Source of the DNA: Hyphomicrobiales bacterium
GTDB lineage: Bacteria; Pseudomonadota; Alphaproteobacteria; Rhizobiales; Rhizobiaceae
Assembly: GCA_900473685.1 (NCBI GenBank)
Contig: UCNE01000020.1
Location: 1-64,000 of the forward strand
Direction of reading: 5' to 3'
DNA: 64,000 nt
Of the stretch, positions 52,905-61,460 are shown one piece after another. A model generated the notes under the pieces. That model did no database searches. It worked only from the letters and a program-made list of their open reading frames with translations, and was not told where the DNA came from. Position 1 is the stretch's first letter, and each line of letters starts with the position of its first letter. The position numbers and the translations under genes were made by a program.

Positions 52905-53195
52905 TCAGCCGGTGGGTTGCCAATCGAGCGGACCAGTATTTTCACGGAACGCGAACCGCAAAAGATGGTCCTCGACGACCGATTTGGTGTCGGCCAGATT
53001 GGCATCATCCGGAGATCGTACCCGGATATGCAGTCCGTCCGCCTGGGCTTGCAGATATCCGGTCCCGCACGAAAATTTGAGTTCGCCACGATCGTCCGCC
53101 TGGACGACATCGATCTTGTGGGCGAAATGCTTGCAGAGCTGGACCAGATATTTCTGGCCGTTTTCCGTTGCAAAACGGGTTTTCGCTTCTCGCAT
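52905..53195 (-). CDS. DUF2218 family small protein
   Basis: A 96-residue protein of the DUF2218 type: KTRFATENGQKYLVQLCKHF near the start, HKIDVVQADDRGELKFSCG and VEDHLLRFAFRE near the end. The start at 53195 follows AAAGGAG. This family is frequently found with siderophore or TonB-receptor genes in proteobacteria, though its function is not established; a role in iron or redox handling is inference. It lies between the receptor gene and asbA, all on one strand. Confidence 0.8.
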   Translation of the reverse strand: MREAKTRFATENGQKYLVQLCKHFAHKIDVVQADDRGELKFSCGTGYLQAQADGLHIRVRSPDDANLADTKSVVEDHLLRFAFRENTGPLDWQPTG

Positions 53196-53328
53196 CTGGA
53201 ACTCCTTTCTATCGACCTTGGGGCAAGGAGGGTGGGGTGACGTTTGCAGCGGGTTTTCCGCAGGCACCCCACTCTCAATTTTCATCGCGCCGTCCTACCG
53301 GCGCTTGAACGCTTCCGGTATCAACCGA

Positions 53329-55644
53329 TCAGAATGTCGCCTTCGCGGTCAGAATGAAGGCCCGGCCCTGCTCGTAAAGCGGGGTCACGGTGCCGAATTC
53401 CTGGCCGTAGGTAGCGCGATCCGAATAGGTCTCGTCGAAGAGGTTCTTCAAATCGGCCCGGAACGTCAGGTTTGGCCGGGTCGGTGGCTTGTATTCGACG
53501 AAAGCGTTGAAGACCTGATAGCCTTCGTAAGGCTTGCTGCCGACGGCAACGTCATCGTAGTCGAGCGCGATTTCCGCATCGGCACCGACGGTGACGCCCC
53601 AATCCGCAAATGTATGGACGGCCTGCAGGGTGATGATCTCGCCGGCCGGGGCTGCCAGATAGGTCCCGAGGTCGGAATCGGCCGGCTGGCCGTCGATTTC
53701 AACGTCGATATTGGCGTATTTCACCTTGAAGTAGCCATCACCCCAATTATACCCGCCACCGATCTCAAATCCGCGCGAGCGGACGTCGTGTGCTTCGATA
53801 CCGCGGGCGATCGCGTATCGCGGCGACCGGGCGTCATCGAGCTTTGTCTGGAAGACGCTGCCCTCGATCGTGAAGTCGTTGTAGTTCGCCTCAAGGCCAA
53901 CATTGTAGTTGTCTGCCGTCACCGGTTTCGGGCCGCTGCCGTAATCCCAATTGGGATTCATGATGAAGTTTTCAGCAAGCGGGATGCCACCCCAGACATG
54001 CGAATACCCAGCCTTGGCGACCAGAAAATCCTCGATCAGATCATATTCACCCGAGACATTGCCGCTGAAGCCGGAATTCGTCCATTTTTCGCCGGTTGTT
54101 CCGGTAAAATGCTGGTTATCGCCACGCCCGCCGAAGGACAGGCGCGTCCGCTCCCAGGGCTCCAGCCGTGCCTGTGCATAGACACCAATGTTACGTGATT
54201 TTTCGGTGCCGGGATCGAACAGATCTTCCAGTTCCGCCTTGTCATTATAGAAATCGACGCCGGCAACGACATTGCCGATGTCGAAGGAAAATTTGTTTTC
54301 GAACTTGCCGTTAAAACTTTCCGTCGTGCCGATGCCGTTATAGGGCGGAATGTTGAGCCGCGGCGCCAGGAAGACCGGTACTTCCAGTTCCGTCTTGCTG
54401 TACGCCAGAACCACTTTCGGATCCCACCACCCCTCAGGCGTACTGTCGGTGTAGGTGAAGACCGTGTTCTGCCGGTCCAGGGCATAGTCGCGAACCCGTG
54501 GTTCCCACGGCGGACGGCCGTCGATGAAACCCGTGTTGGCGCGATAGGGCCGTGGCGCATCGTCGCGAACACGCTCATGGCTGATCTCGATCCGATCGCC
54601 GCTGTCGGCTTCGAAGCCGACCTTTCCAATTCCGCTCAGGATATCCGTGCTTGTCCCTTCAACGCTGTCACCATTACCGGCCTTGAAGTCATTGCCATTT
54701 CCGAAATTGAAATAACCGAGGAAATCCAGTCCCTCGTGGACGCCATAGGCTGACAATCCCGTCGTGACGGTATCGCTGTTGAAATTATAGCTCGACGTGA
54801 CGAAACCGCCGAAACCATCACCATCGATCAGGTCGCGCGCGTCCTTGGTTTCGTAGGCAATGGCACCGCCCAGTGCGCCAGGGCCTGCGTCGGCTGGTGC
54901 GACGCCTGCGTCCACGCCGACAGCCTTCAAAAGACCCGGGTCGATCAGGTTGGTGCCGCTGTGATGAAAAACCTTGTTGTTCTGGCGGCTGCCGTCGATG
55001 GTCACGGCCAGGTTGGTTTCCTCGATGCCGTGAACATAAACCTTCTGCGACATCGGTAGTGAACTGCCGACCGAGATGCCCGGTTCACCCGAAAACACGT
55101 CGGCAATACTGGCCGGGTTCTTCTGCTCAAGCTCCTCGGCGGAAATCTGGATCTCGCCAGCCCCAAGGGTACCACTGCCGCCGAAGACAGAGATCGGATC
55201 AAGCGCGGTCGCCCCGGCAACGGCAACTGTTCCGGTATCGCCGCTTGCCGAAGCGGCCTGGCCTATCACGGCCGTGCCGCCGGAAATCTGATAGGAGATG
55301 CCCGTGCCGGACAGCAGCTGCGCAAGTGCCTGCTGCGGATCAAGCGTGCCATTGACGGCATTCGAACGGACGCCGCGCGATGTGTCGGCAGCGAGCGTTA
55401 CTTGCAGCCCGGACTGCCTGCCGAAAGCGTTGAGGGCGCTGGCGAGCGGCTGGGCGGGAATGTTGAACGTCCGGCTGTTGCCGGTGCGCGATGTCTTTTC
55501 CTGTGCAAAGGCAGGCTGTAGAGACCCCAGGGCAAGGGACGAAAGTCCGACGACCGCCGTTGTGGCAAGCAAGCGCAATCCGATCCTACTGCTACGATCT
55601 GCTCTTGGCGCTGTATTCTCATTGCGGCATTTCGGCGAACTCAT
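53329..55644 (-). CDS. TonB-dependent siderophore receptor with N-terminal signalling (STN) domain
   Basis: A 771-residue outer-membrane receptor. Signal peptide (LLATTAVVGLSSLALGSL, ending about QPAFA at residue 47), STN domain at 59-125 (FNIPAQPLASALNAFGRQS, LAQLLSGTGISYQI), plug domain from about 165 (KNPASIADVFSGEPGISVG, VYVHGIEETNLAVTIDGS), then a 22-strand barrel ending in KATF. The STN domain shows it signals through FecR and FecI, encoded just upstream. Parts of the barrel look like the haem/transferrin receptor group. Ferric petrobactin is the expected ligand because of the neighbours, but a haem-type ligand cannot be excluded. An ECF-type promoter precedes it. Confidence 0.9.
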   Translation of the reverse strand: MSSPKCRNENTAPRADRSSRIGLRLLATTAVVGLSSLALGSLQPAFAQEKTSRTGNSRTFNIPAQPLASALNAFGRQSGLQVTLAADTSRGVRSNAVNGTLDPQQALAQLLSGTGISYQISGGTAVIGQAASASGDTGTVAVAGATALDPISVFGGSGTLGAGEIQISAEELEQKNPASIADVFSGEPGISVGSSLPMSQKVYVHGIEETNLAVTIDGSRQNNKVFHHSGTNLIDPGLLKAVGVDAGVAPADAGPGALGGAIAYETKDARDLIDGDGFGGFVTSSYNFNSDTVTTGLSAYGVHEGLDFLGYFNFGNGNDFKAGNGDSVEGTSTDILSGIGKVGFEADSGDRIEISHERVRDDAPRPYRANTGFIDGRPPWEPRVRDYALDRQNTVFTYTDSTPEGWWDPKVVLAYSKTELEVPVFLAPRLNIPPYNGIGTTESFNGKFENKFSFDIGNVVAGVDFYNDKAELEDLFDPGTEKSRNIGVYAQARLEPWERTRLSFGGRGDNQHFTGTTGEKWTNSGFSGNVSGEYDLIEDFLVAKAGYSHVWGGIPLAENFIMNPNWDYGSGPKPVTADNYNVGLEANYNDFTIEGSVFQTKLDDARSPRYAIARGIEAHDVRSRGFEIGGGYNWGDGYFKVKYANIDVEIDGQPADSDLGTYLAAPAGEIITLQAVHTFADWGVTVGADAEIALDYDDVAVGSKPYEGYQVFNAFVEYKPPTRPNLTFRADLKNLFDETYSDRATYGQEFGTVTPLYEQGRAFILTAKATF

Positions 55645-55680
55645 TGTACCCCCGTCTCGGTTTTCCCGCGCAGTGCCCCA

Positions 55681-55726
55681 GCATGCGCTTCCAACCAAAG
55701 ACGACCGGCTTCGGATTTTTTTTCAT
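55681..55726 (-). promoter_or_regulatory. ECF-sigma-type promoter of the receptor gene
   Basis: Read on the minus strand: ATGAAAAAAAATCC, 8-9 nt, TCGTCTTT, 10 nt, GCATGC. The same layout with identical spacing occurs at 56799-56844. The TCGTC box suits the -10 of FecI-type sigma factors, with the GAAAA stretch as the -35. It lies 37-82 nt before the receptor start. Confidence 0.72.
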
Positions 55727-55760
55727 CAAATCCGAATTTTTCTTGATATTTTTTGTCAGC

Positions 55761-56747
55761 TTAAAATCGGCTGAGTATTCGCCCGTAAGCCGTCACGTGG
55801 CGGACCTTGCCTCCAAAGGGTTTGACCATCGCCTCAAGGGCGCTATCCGGGTTTGTGAGATCATAGAGACCCGTCACCCTGTGGGACGCAAGGGCTGGGT
55901 CCGGTATGCTGATCCAGGCGGCATGGTAGCGTTGCAGGCGTTCGGTTGCCGCGGCAACGGTGACGTCATCAACGAACATCCGCCCGGTTCTCCAGGCCGC
56001 GATGTCTTCCAGCGCAATCGCATTGCGCATCACGGCCCCCGTACGATGGTCGACTGCAGCCATTTGCCCTGGCGACAGTTCGAAATCCTCCTTGTGATCT
56101 GGTCCGGAGTAGGAGATGGCGACAGTCCCACGGGCAAGCTCCACCGTCGTTGTGTCATCTGCGAGCTGCACATCGAAGGCCGTCCCGAGGACGGCGACCT
56201 CAACTCCGCCGGCGTTTACCGTGAAGGGGCGTGCTGCATCGTGGGCGACGTCGAAAAATGCCTCGCCGGACAGAAGCGTGACCCGGCGTACCGACGCCGT
56301 AATCTCGGTGGCAATCGCACTGTCTCCACCCATCTCTATGACGGTTCCGTCCTCCAGCTTGAGGATACGGCTTTCGGCTGTCCGCGTGACATGATCCGCC
56401 TGCCATCGGATCAGAAGTGACGGCCCCGCAAGAAGAACGAGGACACTGGCGGCAAGCGCCAAAGCAGCACCCGCAGCCCATGGTTTCCAGCGGCGGCGCG
56501 AGCGCAAAGCGACGACAGAAGCGAAAGAATCCGCCTTCCAAATATGCTCATAGACGGGCGGCACGTCGCCCAGCAGCGCCCATGTTTTTAACGCCTGCTC
56601 CCAGGCACGTTTATGCATGGGTGATCTGGAGAGCCAAATCTCAAACCCCTGTCCGGTCTGCCGACAGTCGGGGCGTGCCTTCAGACCGAGAAACCAATCC
56701 ATGGCTTCTTCCAATAATGCGGGGGGGATTGTCTTGTCCTCTGTCAA
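55761..56747 (-). CDS. fecR: FecR-type anti-sigma / signal transducer
   Basis: A 328-residue inner-membrane regulator. The N-terminal DUF4880-type cytoplasmic part (MDWFLGLKARPDC, FEIWLSRSPMHKRAWEQ) binds the sigma factor; a helix lies about 92-115 (AAGAALALAASVLVLLAG); the periplasmic FecR domain has VIEMGGDSAIATEI, RVTLLSGEAFFDVAHD and RPFTVNAGGVEVAVLGTAFD. It relays receptor occupancy to FecI. It follows fecI by 112 nt, and that gap holds an ECF-type promoter, so fecR itself appears autoregulated. Confidence 0.92.
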   Translation of the reverse strand: MTEDKTIPPALLEEAMDWFLGLKARPDCRQTGQGFEIWLSRSPMHKRAWEQALKTWALLGDVPPVYEHIWKADSFASVVALRSRRRWKPWAAGAALALAASVLVLLAGPSLLIRWQADHVTRTAESRILKLEDGTVIEMGGDSAIATEITASVRRVTLLSGEAFFDVAHDAARPFTVNAGGVEVAVLGTAFDVQLADDTTTVELARGTVAISYSGPDHKEDFELSPGQMAAVDHRTGAVMRNAIALEDIAAWRTGRMFVDDVTVAAATERLQRYHAAWISIPDPALASHRVTGLYDLTNPDSALEAMVKPFGGKVRHVTAYGRILSRF

Positions 56748-56798
56748 AATTTTACCTGCAGTGCTGGGCTTACGTCTCTTGGGACATTTCTATCCGAA

Positions 56799-56844
56799 GC
56801 ATGCCGTCTCTTACAAAGACGAACTGCGGCCGATTTTTTTTCAT
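56799..56844 (-). promoter_or_regulatory. ECF-sigma-type promoter of fecR
   Basis: Minus-strand layout ATGAAAAAAAATCG, 8-9 nt, TCGTCTTT, 10 nt, GCATGC equals the site before the receptor gene. It lies 52-97 nt before the fecR start, within the fecI-fecR gap. Confidence 0.7.
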
Positions 56845-56859
56845 ATGCATTGCGGGTTT

Positions 56860-57372
56860 TCAGGATGCGTTGGCGGTGAGCATGGTCGCTACCCGCACCA
56901 TCGCCGTGCGTACATGACGATGGGCGGTTGCAACCGAAATCCCCAGATGGGCCGCAATCTCCTCCAGATTATATCCCCCGAACCGATGCATCTCGAGCGC
57001 GATGCGGACATCGGCCGGTAGATCATTCAATACGCGGGATATCTGTCTTACCTCGTCCGTCACGACAACGAAGTCTTCCGGCGTTGGCAGCTCGTTCGGT
57101 ATCGACCAGAATGGTGGCTCGTTCTGCTTCTCCCGCATCTCGACCTTCTGGCGCTTCAGAAAATCGAAGGAAAGATTGCGAACGATCTTGTAGAGGTAAG
57201 CAAGCGTCTGCGCCGATGTGCCGGTATTCCGGTTGGCGGGTGCAAACCGCAGGAAGGCATCCTGCACGATATCTTCAGCGACCTCCCGGGATCCCAGGAT
57301 GCGCGTGGCATAGGCAATCAACGCCGTCCGGTTGGCGATGTAAACCTCTTGGCGTGTTCTTACGTCAATCAT
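56860..57372 (-). CDS. fecI: FecI-type ECF sigma factor
   Basis: A sigma-70 family ECF protein of about 170 residues. Region 2: ATRILGSREVAEDIVQDAFL; region 4: RFGGYNLEEIAAHLGISVAT plus AHRHVRTAM. It should direct transcription of the receptor and fecR genes through the repeated promoter described in this window. The start is uncertain (57372 chosen; 57402 and 57420 also in frame). Upstream promoter features for iron control (RirA or Fur) could not be assigned. Confidence 0.9.
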   Translation of the reverse strand: MIDVRTRQEVYIANRTALIAYATRILGSREVAEDIVQDAFLRFAPANRNTGTSAQTLAYLYKIVRNLSFDFLKRQKVEMREKQNEPPFWSIPNELPTPEDFVVVTDEVRQISRVLNDLPADVRIALEMHRFGGYNLEEIAAHLGISVATAHRHVRTAMVRVATMLTANAS

Positions 57373-57711
57373 CAGCTCGGCCCGAATACACCTTCCGGGC
57401 ATGCCTTGCCCGCACTCCATCGGTTCTCATCGCGGCCTTCAATGCGCATCGTCCCGTTCATCTGAGCCAAGTTTAAATCATATGTACCGGTGCCTATAGC
57501 ATGGCGAAATAAACTTGTCTTTTATTGTCATGTTTATTTTTGATTGCTCAACTGCGCGCATCCGGACTGGAACGCCTTCGAAGGGATGGTCCCAAACGCC
57601 TTTGGGATGACTTACGGCGAAGAGGTCCATCTGCATAATGGGAGAGACGATATTTCCGAATGCAATGACTGCCGTCGCGGTCGCCGCTGCGCGTGTTACG
57701 GAGGCGCGAAG
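57373..57711. other. Intergenic region of 339 nt between fecI and the exopolysaccharide locus
   Basis: It separates the minus-strand iron island from the plus-strand beta-helix gene and must contain both divergent promoters. The centre (about 57470-57545) is AT-rich (for example TTTAAATCATATG and ATTTTTGATTGC). I found no confident iron-regulator box, no RNA gene and no repeat. Confidence 0.4.
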
Positions 57712-58509
57712 ATGCCCTTGTCCATGCGATACATGCTGCTGGCGATCGCATCATTGACGCTTGTTTCTCAAATTCATATCCCGGAAACGGCGGGCGTTTC
57801 GGCGGGAGCTGGCATGACCTCGCATCGCGGCACGCTTCATGTAACGCTGGACAACACATTCATCCATGACATGGAGATCAGCGGCAACGTCATCATTGAT
57901 GCCGACAACGTTTCGATGAGCAATATACGGGTTATTTCCACGACGGAGGACGCAGCGCTTCGAGTTAAGGATGGAGCGGACGGTTTCACGTTGCAGGACA
58001 GTGAGATCGACGGTGCTGGCGCAACCGCGACCGCGATCGATGGCTATGGAAAGTTCCTGCGCAACAATATCCACGGCGCCGAGAACGGCATCAACGTTAC
58101 CGGCCCATCGCTCATAAAAGGAAACTACATCCACGGGCTCAGGAACAAGAACGGCTCTCCCCATTATGACGGGGTTCAGGTGGACGGCGGGCACGACATC
58201 CAGATCGTCGCAAATACTATCATTAACGAGAACACGCAGACCTCGGCCGTCATGCTCGACAACTATGCTGGCGGACTGTCGAGCATAACGGTCGAAGGCA
58301 ATAGGCTAATCGGCGGTGGCTATACGATCTACATCGACGGCAGATTCAACGGAGGAACCGTCAACGATGCGTCAATCAGGATCATCAACAATCAGATCGG
58401 AGGTGGTTTCTATGGCGACTATGCGTTCTTCGAACACCAACCGGTCCTTTACGGCAATACTTCTCTCAAAGAGCCGGAGGGCGGCATCAAAAACGGCAGC
58501 AATCCTTAA
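57712..58509 (+). CDS. Secreted right-handed beta-helix protein
   Basis: A 265-residue protein with signal peptide (MPLSMRYMLLAIASLTLVSQ, cleavage about residue 27) and a parallel beta-helix pattern of short repeated strands: VNIDADNVSMSNIRV-like coils, FTLQDSEIDGAGATATAIDG, FLRNNIHGAENGINVTG, LIKGNYIHGLRNKNGS, IVANTIINENTQTSAVML and RIINNQIGGG. Start 57712 follows GGAGG. This fold is used by polysaccharide lyases, epimerases and surface adhesins. Next to polysaccharide genes it may modify or bind the polymer; catalytic residues are not evident. Confidence 0.75.
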   Translation: MPLSMRYMLLAIASLTLVSQIHIPETAGVSAGAGMTSHRGTLHVTLDNTFIHDMEISGNVIIDADNVSMSNIRVISTTEDAALRVKDGADGFTLQDSEIDGAGATATAIDGYGKFLRNNIHGAENGINVTGPSLIKGNYIHGLRNKNGSPHYDGVQVDGGHDIQIVANTIINENTQTSAVMLDNYAGGLSSITVEGNRLIGGGYTIYIDGRFNGGTVNDASIRIINNQIGGGFYGDYAFFEHQPVLYGNTSLKEPEGGIKNGSNP

Positions 58510-58610
58510 TCCGGTCGCGGTCGTCGTTCACACCGGCCGCCAAGCATGGCGCACGATAGATCGGACTTGAATGTTCAGGCAGGGCGTCCGATCGCACCTC
58601 GATTTCTCTC

Positions 58611-60089
58611 CTATTTGGCGTAACCGCGCCGTCTTGGGTTTTCCGGGCGAACCACGGGCACAGTCGTTTCCCTTCCTCGCGCCCCAGGCATGGGTCTCCG
58701 GTGGTGTCCATCTATGCCGCCGGCTGCCGAATTGACATCATCCGCAAGCCAAATTCCGCTCGCCAACAGGAAGAGGAAGAGCGAGTACGTCCCGTTCCAG
58801 AAATGGACGGTCCAGCCCACAATGAAGAAACCTGCCATCGCGATCAGATACCCGGTTTTGAAATCGTTGAGTTTCGGATCGAGAAGTGTCTGCTTTCCAA
58901 CGAGTACGGTCGTCGAAATGAAGGTTAGCACCATAAACAAGGCGCCAGGCAACCCAAACATGATGCCGTGCGTAAGCCAGAACATGTCAACGCTGGGCAC
59001 CATCCACGACGGCCGCTCATATTCATTGTAACCGATGCCGAACAGCGGGTGGTTCATCACAGTTGCGGACCCATACTCCCAGATCAGCAATCTGTAGTAT
59101 GCGGACCAGGAGTCGAATAACGGCGCATGACTTATGTAAAAGCGTGCAACGGATTCGCCTGAATACAGATATACGGCGAGCTGAACGCCGACAATCATCA
59201 ACCATAGCAGTTTCCAGCGGGCTTTCATGCCGGAGAGCGCGCCGTTCCAGACCAACAGTAGAATCTGCGCCATAAGGGCCGTCAGGGGGCCGGACGACAG
59301 TGCAAGAAAGGCGGTTCCGGCGACAATTGCTGTCTTGAAGCACTTCCGCGCGAAGGACTGTCCATGTCCAAGCACCATGTACGTCAGCGCAAGTACGCTG
59401 CCGCAGCACACCCCGAAGAGGATCGGGTGCTCAAACGGTCCCTGCACACGCGCCAATCCCCAACGGGGCTCGCCCTGCGCAACGTCGATGGTCGGCAGGA
59501 TCATACCAAACAGTTGCAGTAACGGTTTTTGTCCTGACACCATCTCGATGAGGCCAAACGGCAGCAAGAAGATAACTACCTTGAAAAGCAAGGAAACCAG
59601 GTTGTAGAAATCTTCCGCCGTCCGGATATAGACGCGTGCAAGCAGATAGCCGCCGACTGTCTCCACGAAGAGAATGCCACCGCTTTGTATCGCGGTACTC
59701 AGGCCGTGAACGACAGCGAGACAGACAGCCGCCCAGAGGCAATAGAGAAGGATGGCGATGTCCGGGAGTCTGAGGGGGCCTGCCTGGCCACCGATCAGCC
59801 GCTTGATGCAAGGCACGATCATGACGATCAGCACAATGCGATAGGGCGAAAGCCGCAGCGAGCCGATATAAATGGCCCAGGGTATGACTAGGGCGATTAT
59901 GAACACGACAACGGGCCATGGAAGTTTGACCGCCGGTGCACCGGCCGCGGCGGGGCCGGCATCTTCAAACCTGGCGGGCGGATGACGCCCGCTGGGCGCT
60001 GCGGCCCGTGCGCTTTTGGCTCCCCGCAAAGCATCTACCCGACAGGTTGAGTTTCCAAACTGGGATGCGGCACGCCGATAAGATGGCAT
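58611..60089 (-). CDS. O-antigen ligase / Wzy-type polysaccharide polymerase-like membrane protein
   Basis: A protein of about 492 residues with around 11 hydrophobic segments (for example WPVVVFIIALVIPWAIYIGS, IAILLYCLWAAVCLAVVHGL, LLWLMIVGVQLAVYLYSGES). The large periplasmic loop with SAYYRLLIWEYGSATVMNHP followed by LFGIGYNEYERP resembles the Wzy/WaaL family's ligase region. Start 60089 is preceded by GGGAG; an ATG at 60155 has no ribosome site. It should polymerise or ligate polysaccharide repeat units in the inner membrane. Wzy and WaaL cannot be told apart by sequence alone. Confidence 0.8.
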   Translation of the reverse strand: MPSYRRAASQFGNSTCRVDALRGAKSARAAAPSGRHPPARFEDAGPAAAGAPAVKLPWPVVVFIIALVIPWAIYIGSLRLSPYRIVLIVMIVPCIKRLIGGQAGPLRLPDIAILLYCLWAAVCLAVVHGLSTAIQSGGILFVETVGGYLLARVYIRTAEDFYNLVSLLFKVVIFLLPFGLIEMVSGQKPLLQLFGMILPTIDVAQGEPRWGLARVQGPFEHPILFGVCCGSVLALTYMVLGHGQSFARKCFKTAIVAGTAFLALSSGPLTALMAQILLLVWNGALSGMKARWKLLWLMIVGVQLAVYLYSGESVARFYISHAPLFDSWSAYYRLLIWEYGSATVMNHPLFGIGYNEYERPSWMVPSVDMFWLTHGIMFGLPGALFMVLTFISTTVLVGKQTLLDPKLNDFKTGYLIAMAGFFIVGWTVHFWNGTYSLFLFLLASGIWLADDVNSAAGGIDGHHRRPMPGARGRETTVPVVRPENPRRRGYAK

Positions 60090-60215
60090 TTCGTCAAAAC
60101 TCCCGTCACCTTTGCCTAAACGTTCACAATCTCGCGTAAAGGAGCAGACGGCCATTCGGCCGCCGCCCGATCATTTGCTCGATCACCCGAAGCCACCCAG
60201 GTGAAGTCGCAGCGG

Positions 60216-61337
60216 TCACAGTTCGGCCCGCGGTTTCGTCGGGCTTGCACGCTTGGTGCGGAATACCTGCAAGACGCGTTGAACCATATCCCCTGCAAGT
60301 TTCCGGCGCCGCAGACATGGTTCCTCGATGCAGACCCATGAGAGAAATGAAAGGAAGGCGGTGATCGGGATCACCGCTATGGCTGCAGAGACGAAGCCGT
60401 CGATCTGCGGAACCGTGACACTCAGGACGGTTAGAACAACCGAATGTATCAGGTAGACGCCGTAGGAAAGGTCGATTTTGAGGTTCCTGCTGCCGAGAAG
60501 GTTTGAATACCCGGCATAGGCGACGATGTAACTGATGGATATGGGAAACGTGAAGGTGACGATTCCCAGCGGAAAGGAGATGTAGGAAATCAAAACCAAC
60601 AACGCTGCGATCCTGCCACTATAGGGGATGAGCGGAGAAAAGGTGGAGAGGATCACGCCCGCGAGAAAATAGACAAATAACTGACTGAAAATCAGCAGCG
60701 TGTCCGGCACTCCGAGCGGGTTTGACACCATCACGTATGAGTAGACATAGAGGGCATAGGTTGCGGCAAAAACAAACAGCAATACTTTCGGTCGCCGGAT
60801 TGCTCCGGAGAGGAACAAGAGGGCCAAGGCGCCATACGACAGAACCTCGAAGTAAATCGTCCAGAGCGCTCCGTTGACGATAATGGCGGTGCCGTCCGCG
60901 CTTTCAACGCCCGGCAGATATCGCACGGCCCTGAAGGTTATGTTCTTAAGGTAGAGATAAGTCTCCATGTCGGAGAAGTATTGCGCTGCCGGCAATGTCG
61001 TGATGATAGGCCCCACGAGAAAGACCGTGGCCGTTACCACCACGATCAAGGCAGGCATGATCCGCAGTGAACGATTGACCGTAAAGGACACCAGGTCATC
61101 GCTTCGCAGCAGTCCCGGAGTGACCAGCACACCGCTCGTGACAAAGAATATGTTGACGGCAAAACGGCCGAAGTCGATTGCTCCCCCGCTTGCGACACTC
61201 AGAAAATCCTCGGCAATGTGGGTCGTTGAGTAAAAACTGCAGTGATGCAGGACGACGATCAGGGCGGCGATCAGCCGAATTCTATCGAAACCCGGTCCTT
61301 TGAAGCCTATTTTTTGGAGATGCTCGGCAAAGGTCAT
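60216..61337 (-). CDS. Acyltransferase 3 family (OafA/ExoZ-like)
   Basis: A 373-residue membrane acyltransferase of about 10 helices. The N-terminal motif IRLIAALIVVLHHCSFYSTT contains the conserved His pair of acyltransferase-3, and the segment GRFAVNIFFVTSGVLVTPGL carries the family F-F-x-x-S-G. Such enzymes add O-acetyl or other acyl groups to exopolysaccharide or lipopolysaccharide; ExoZ is the S. meliloti example. It stands among polysaccharide genes on the minus strand, 60 nt upstream of the Wzy-like gene region. Acyl group and target sugar are unknown. Confidence 0.85.
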   Translation of the reverse strand: MTFAEHLQKIGFKGPGFDRIRLIAALIVVLHHCSFYSTTHIAEDFLSVASGGAIDFGRFAVNIFFVTSGVLVTPGLLRSDDLVSFTVNRSLRIMPALIVVVTATVFLVGPIITTLPAAQYFSDMETYLYLKNITFRAVRYLPGVESADGTAIIVNGALWTIYFEVLSYGALALLFLSGAIRRPKVLLFVFAATYALYVYSYVMVSNPLGVPDTLLIFSQLFVYFLAGVILSTFSPLIPYSGRIAALLVLISYISFPLGIVTFTFPISISYIVAYAGYSNLLGSRNLKIDLSYGVYLIHSVVLTVLSVTVPQIDGFVSAAIAVIPITAFLSFLSWVCIEEPCLRRRKLAGDMVQRVLQVFRTKRASPTKPRAEL

Positions 61338-61460
61338 CGGGCTGGCGCTTTCGTCTGGCGGGGCTCACATTTGGCCGATTTGTTTTCCGTATTCCCTTAT
61401 TCCGCGACCACACGGCCTGGAGGCATTGCCTGTTGCGATGTTTAGCGCGGTAATCGTCCT

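Noticed and set aside
42274-57372. Claim that the siderophore island is recently transferred, based on base composition
   Set aside because: By eye its codon use looks like its neighbours and no integrase, tRNA border or direct repeats were found; a computed GC or codon-usage profile would be needed.
57421-57543. Fur or RirA iron box before fecI
   Set aside because: AT-rich pieces are present, but none fits a Fur dyad or the TGA-N9-TCA iron-responsive pattern with correct spacing.
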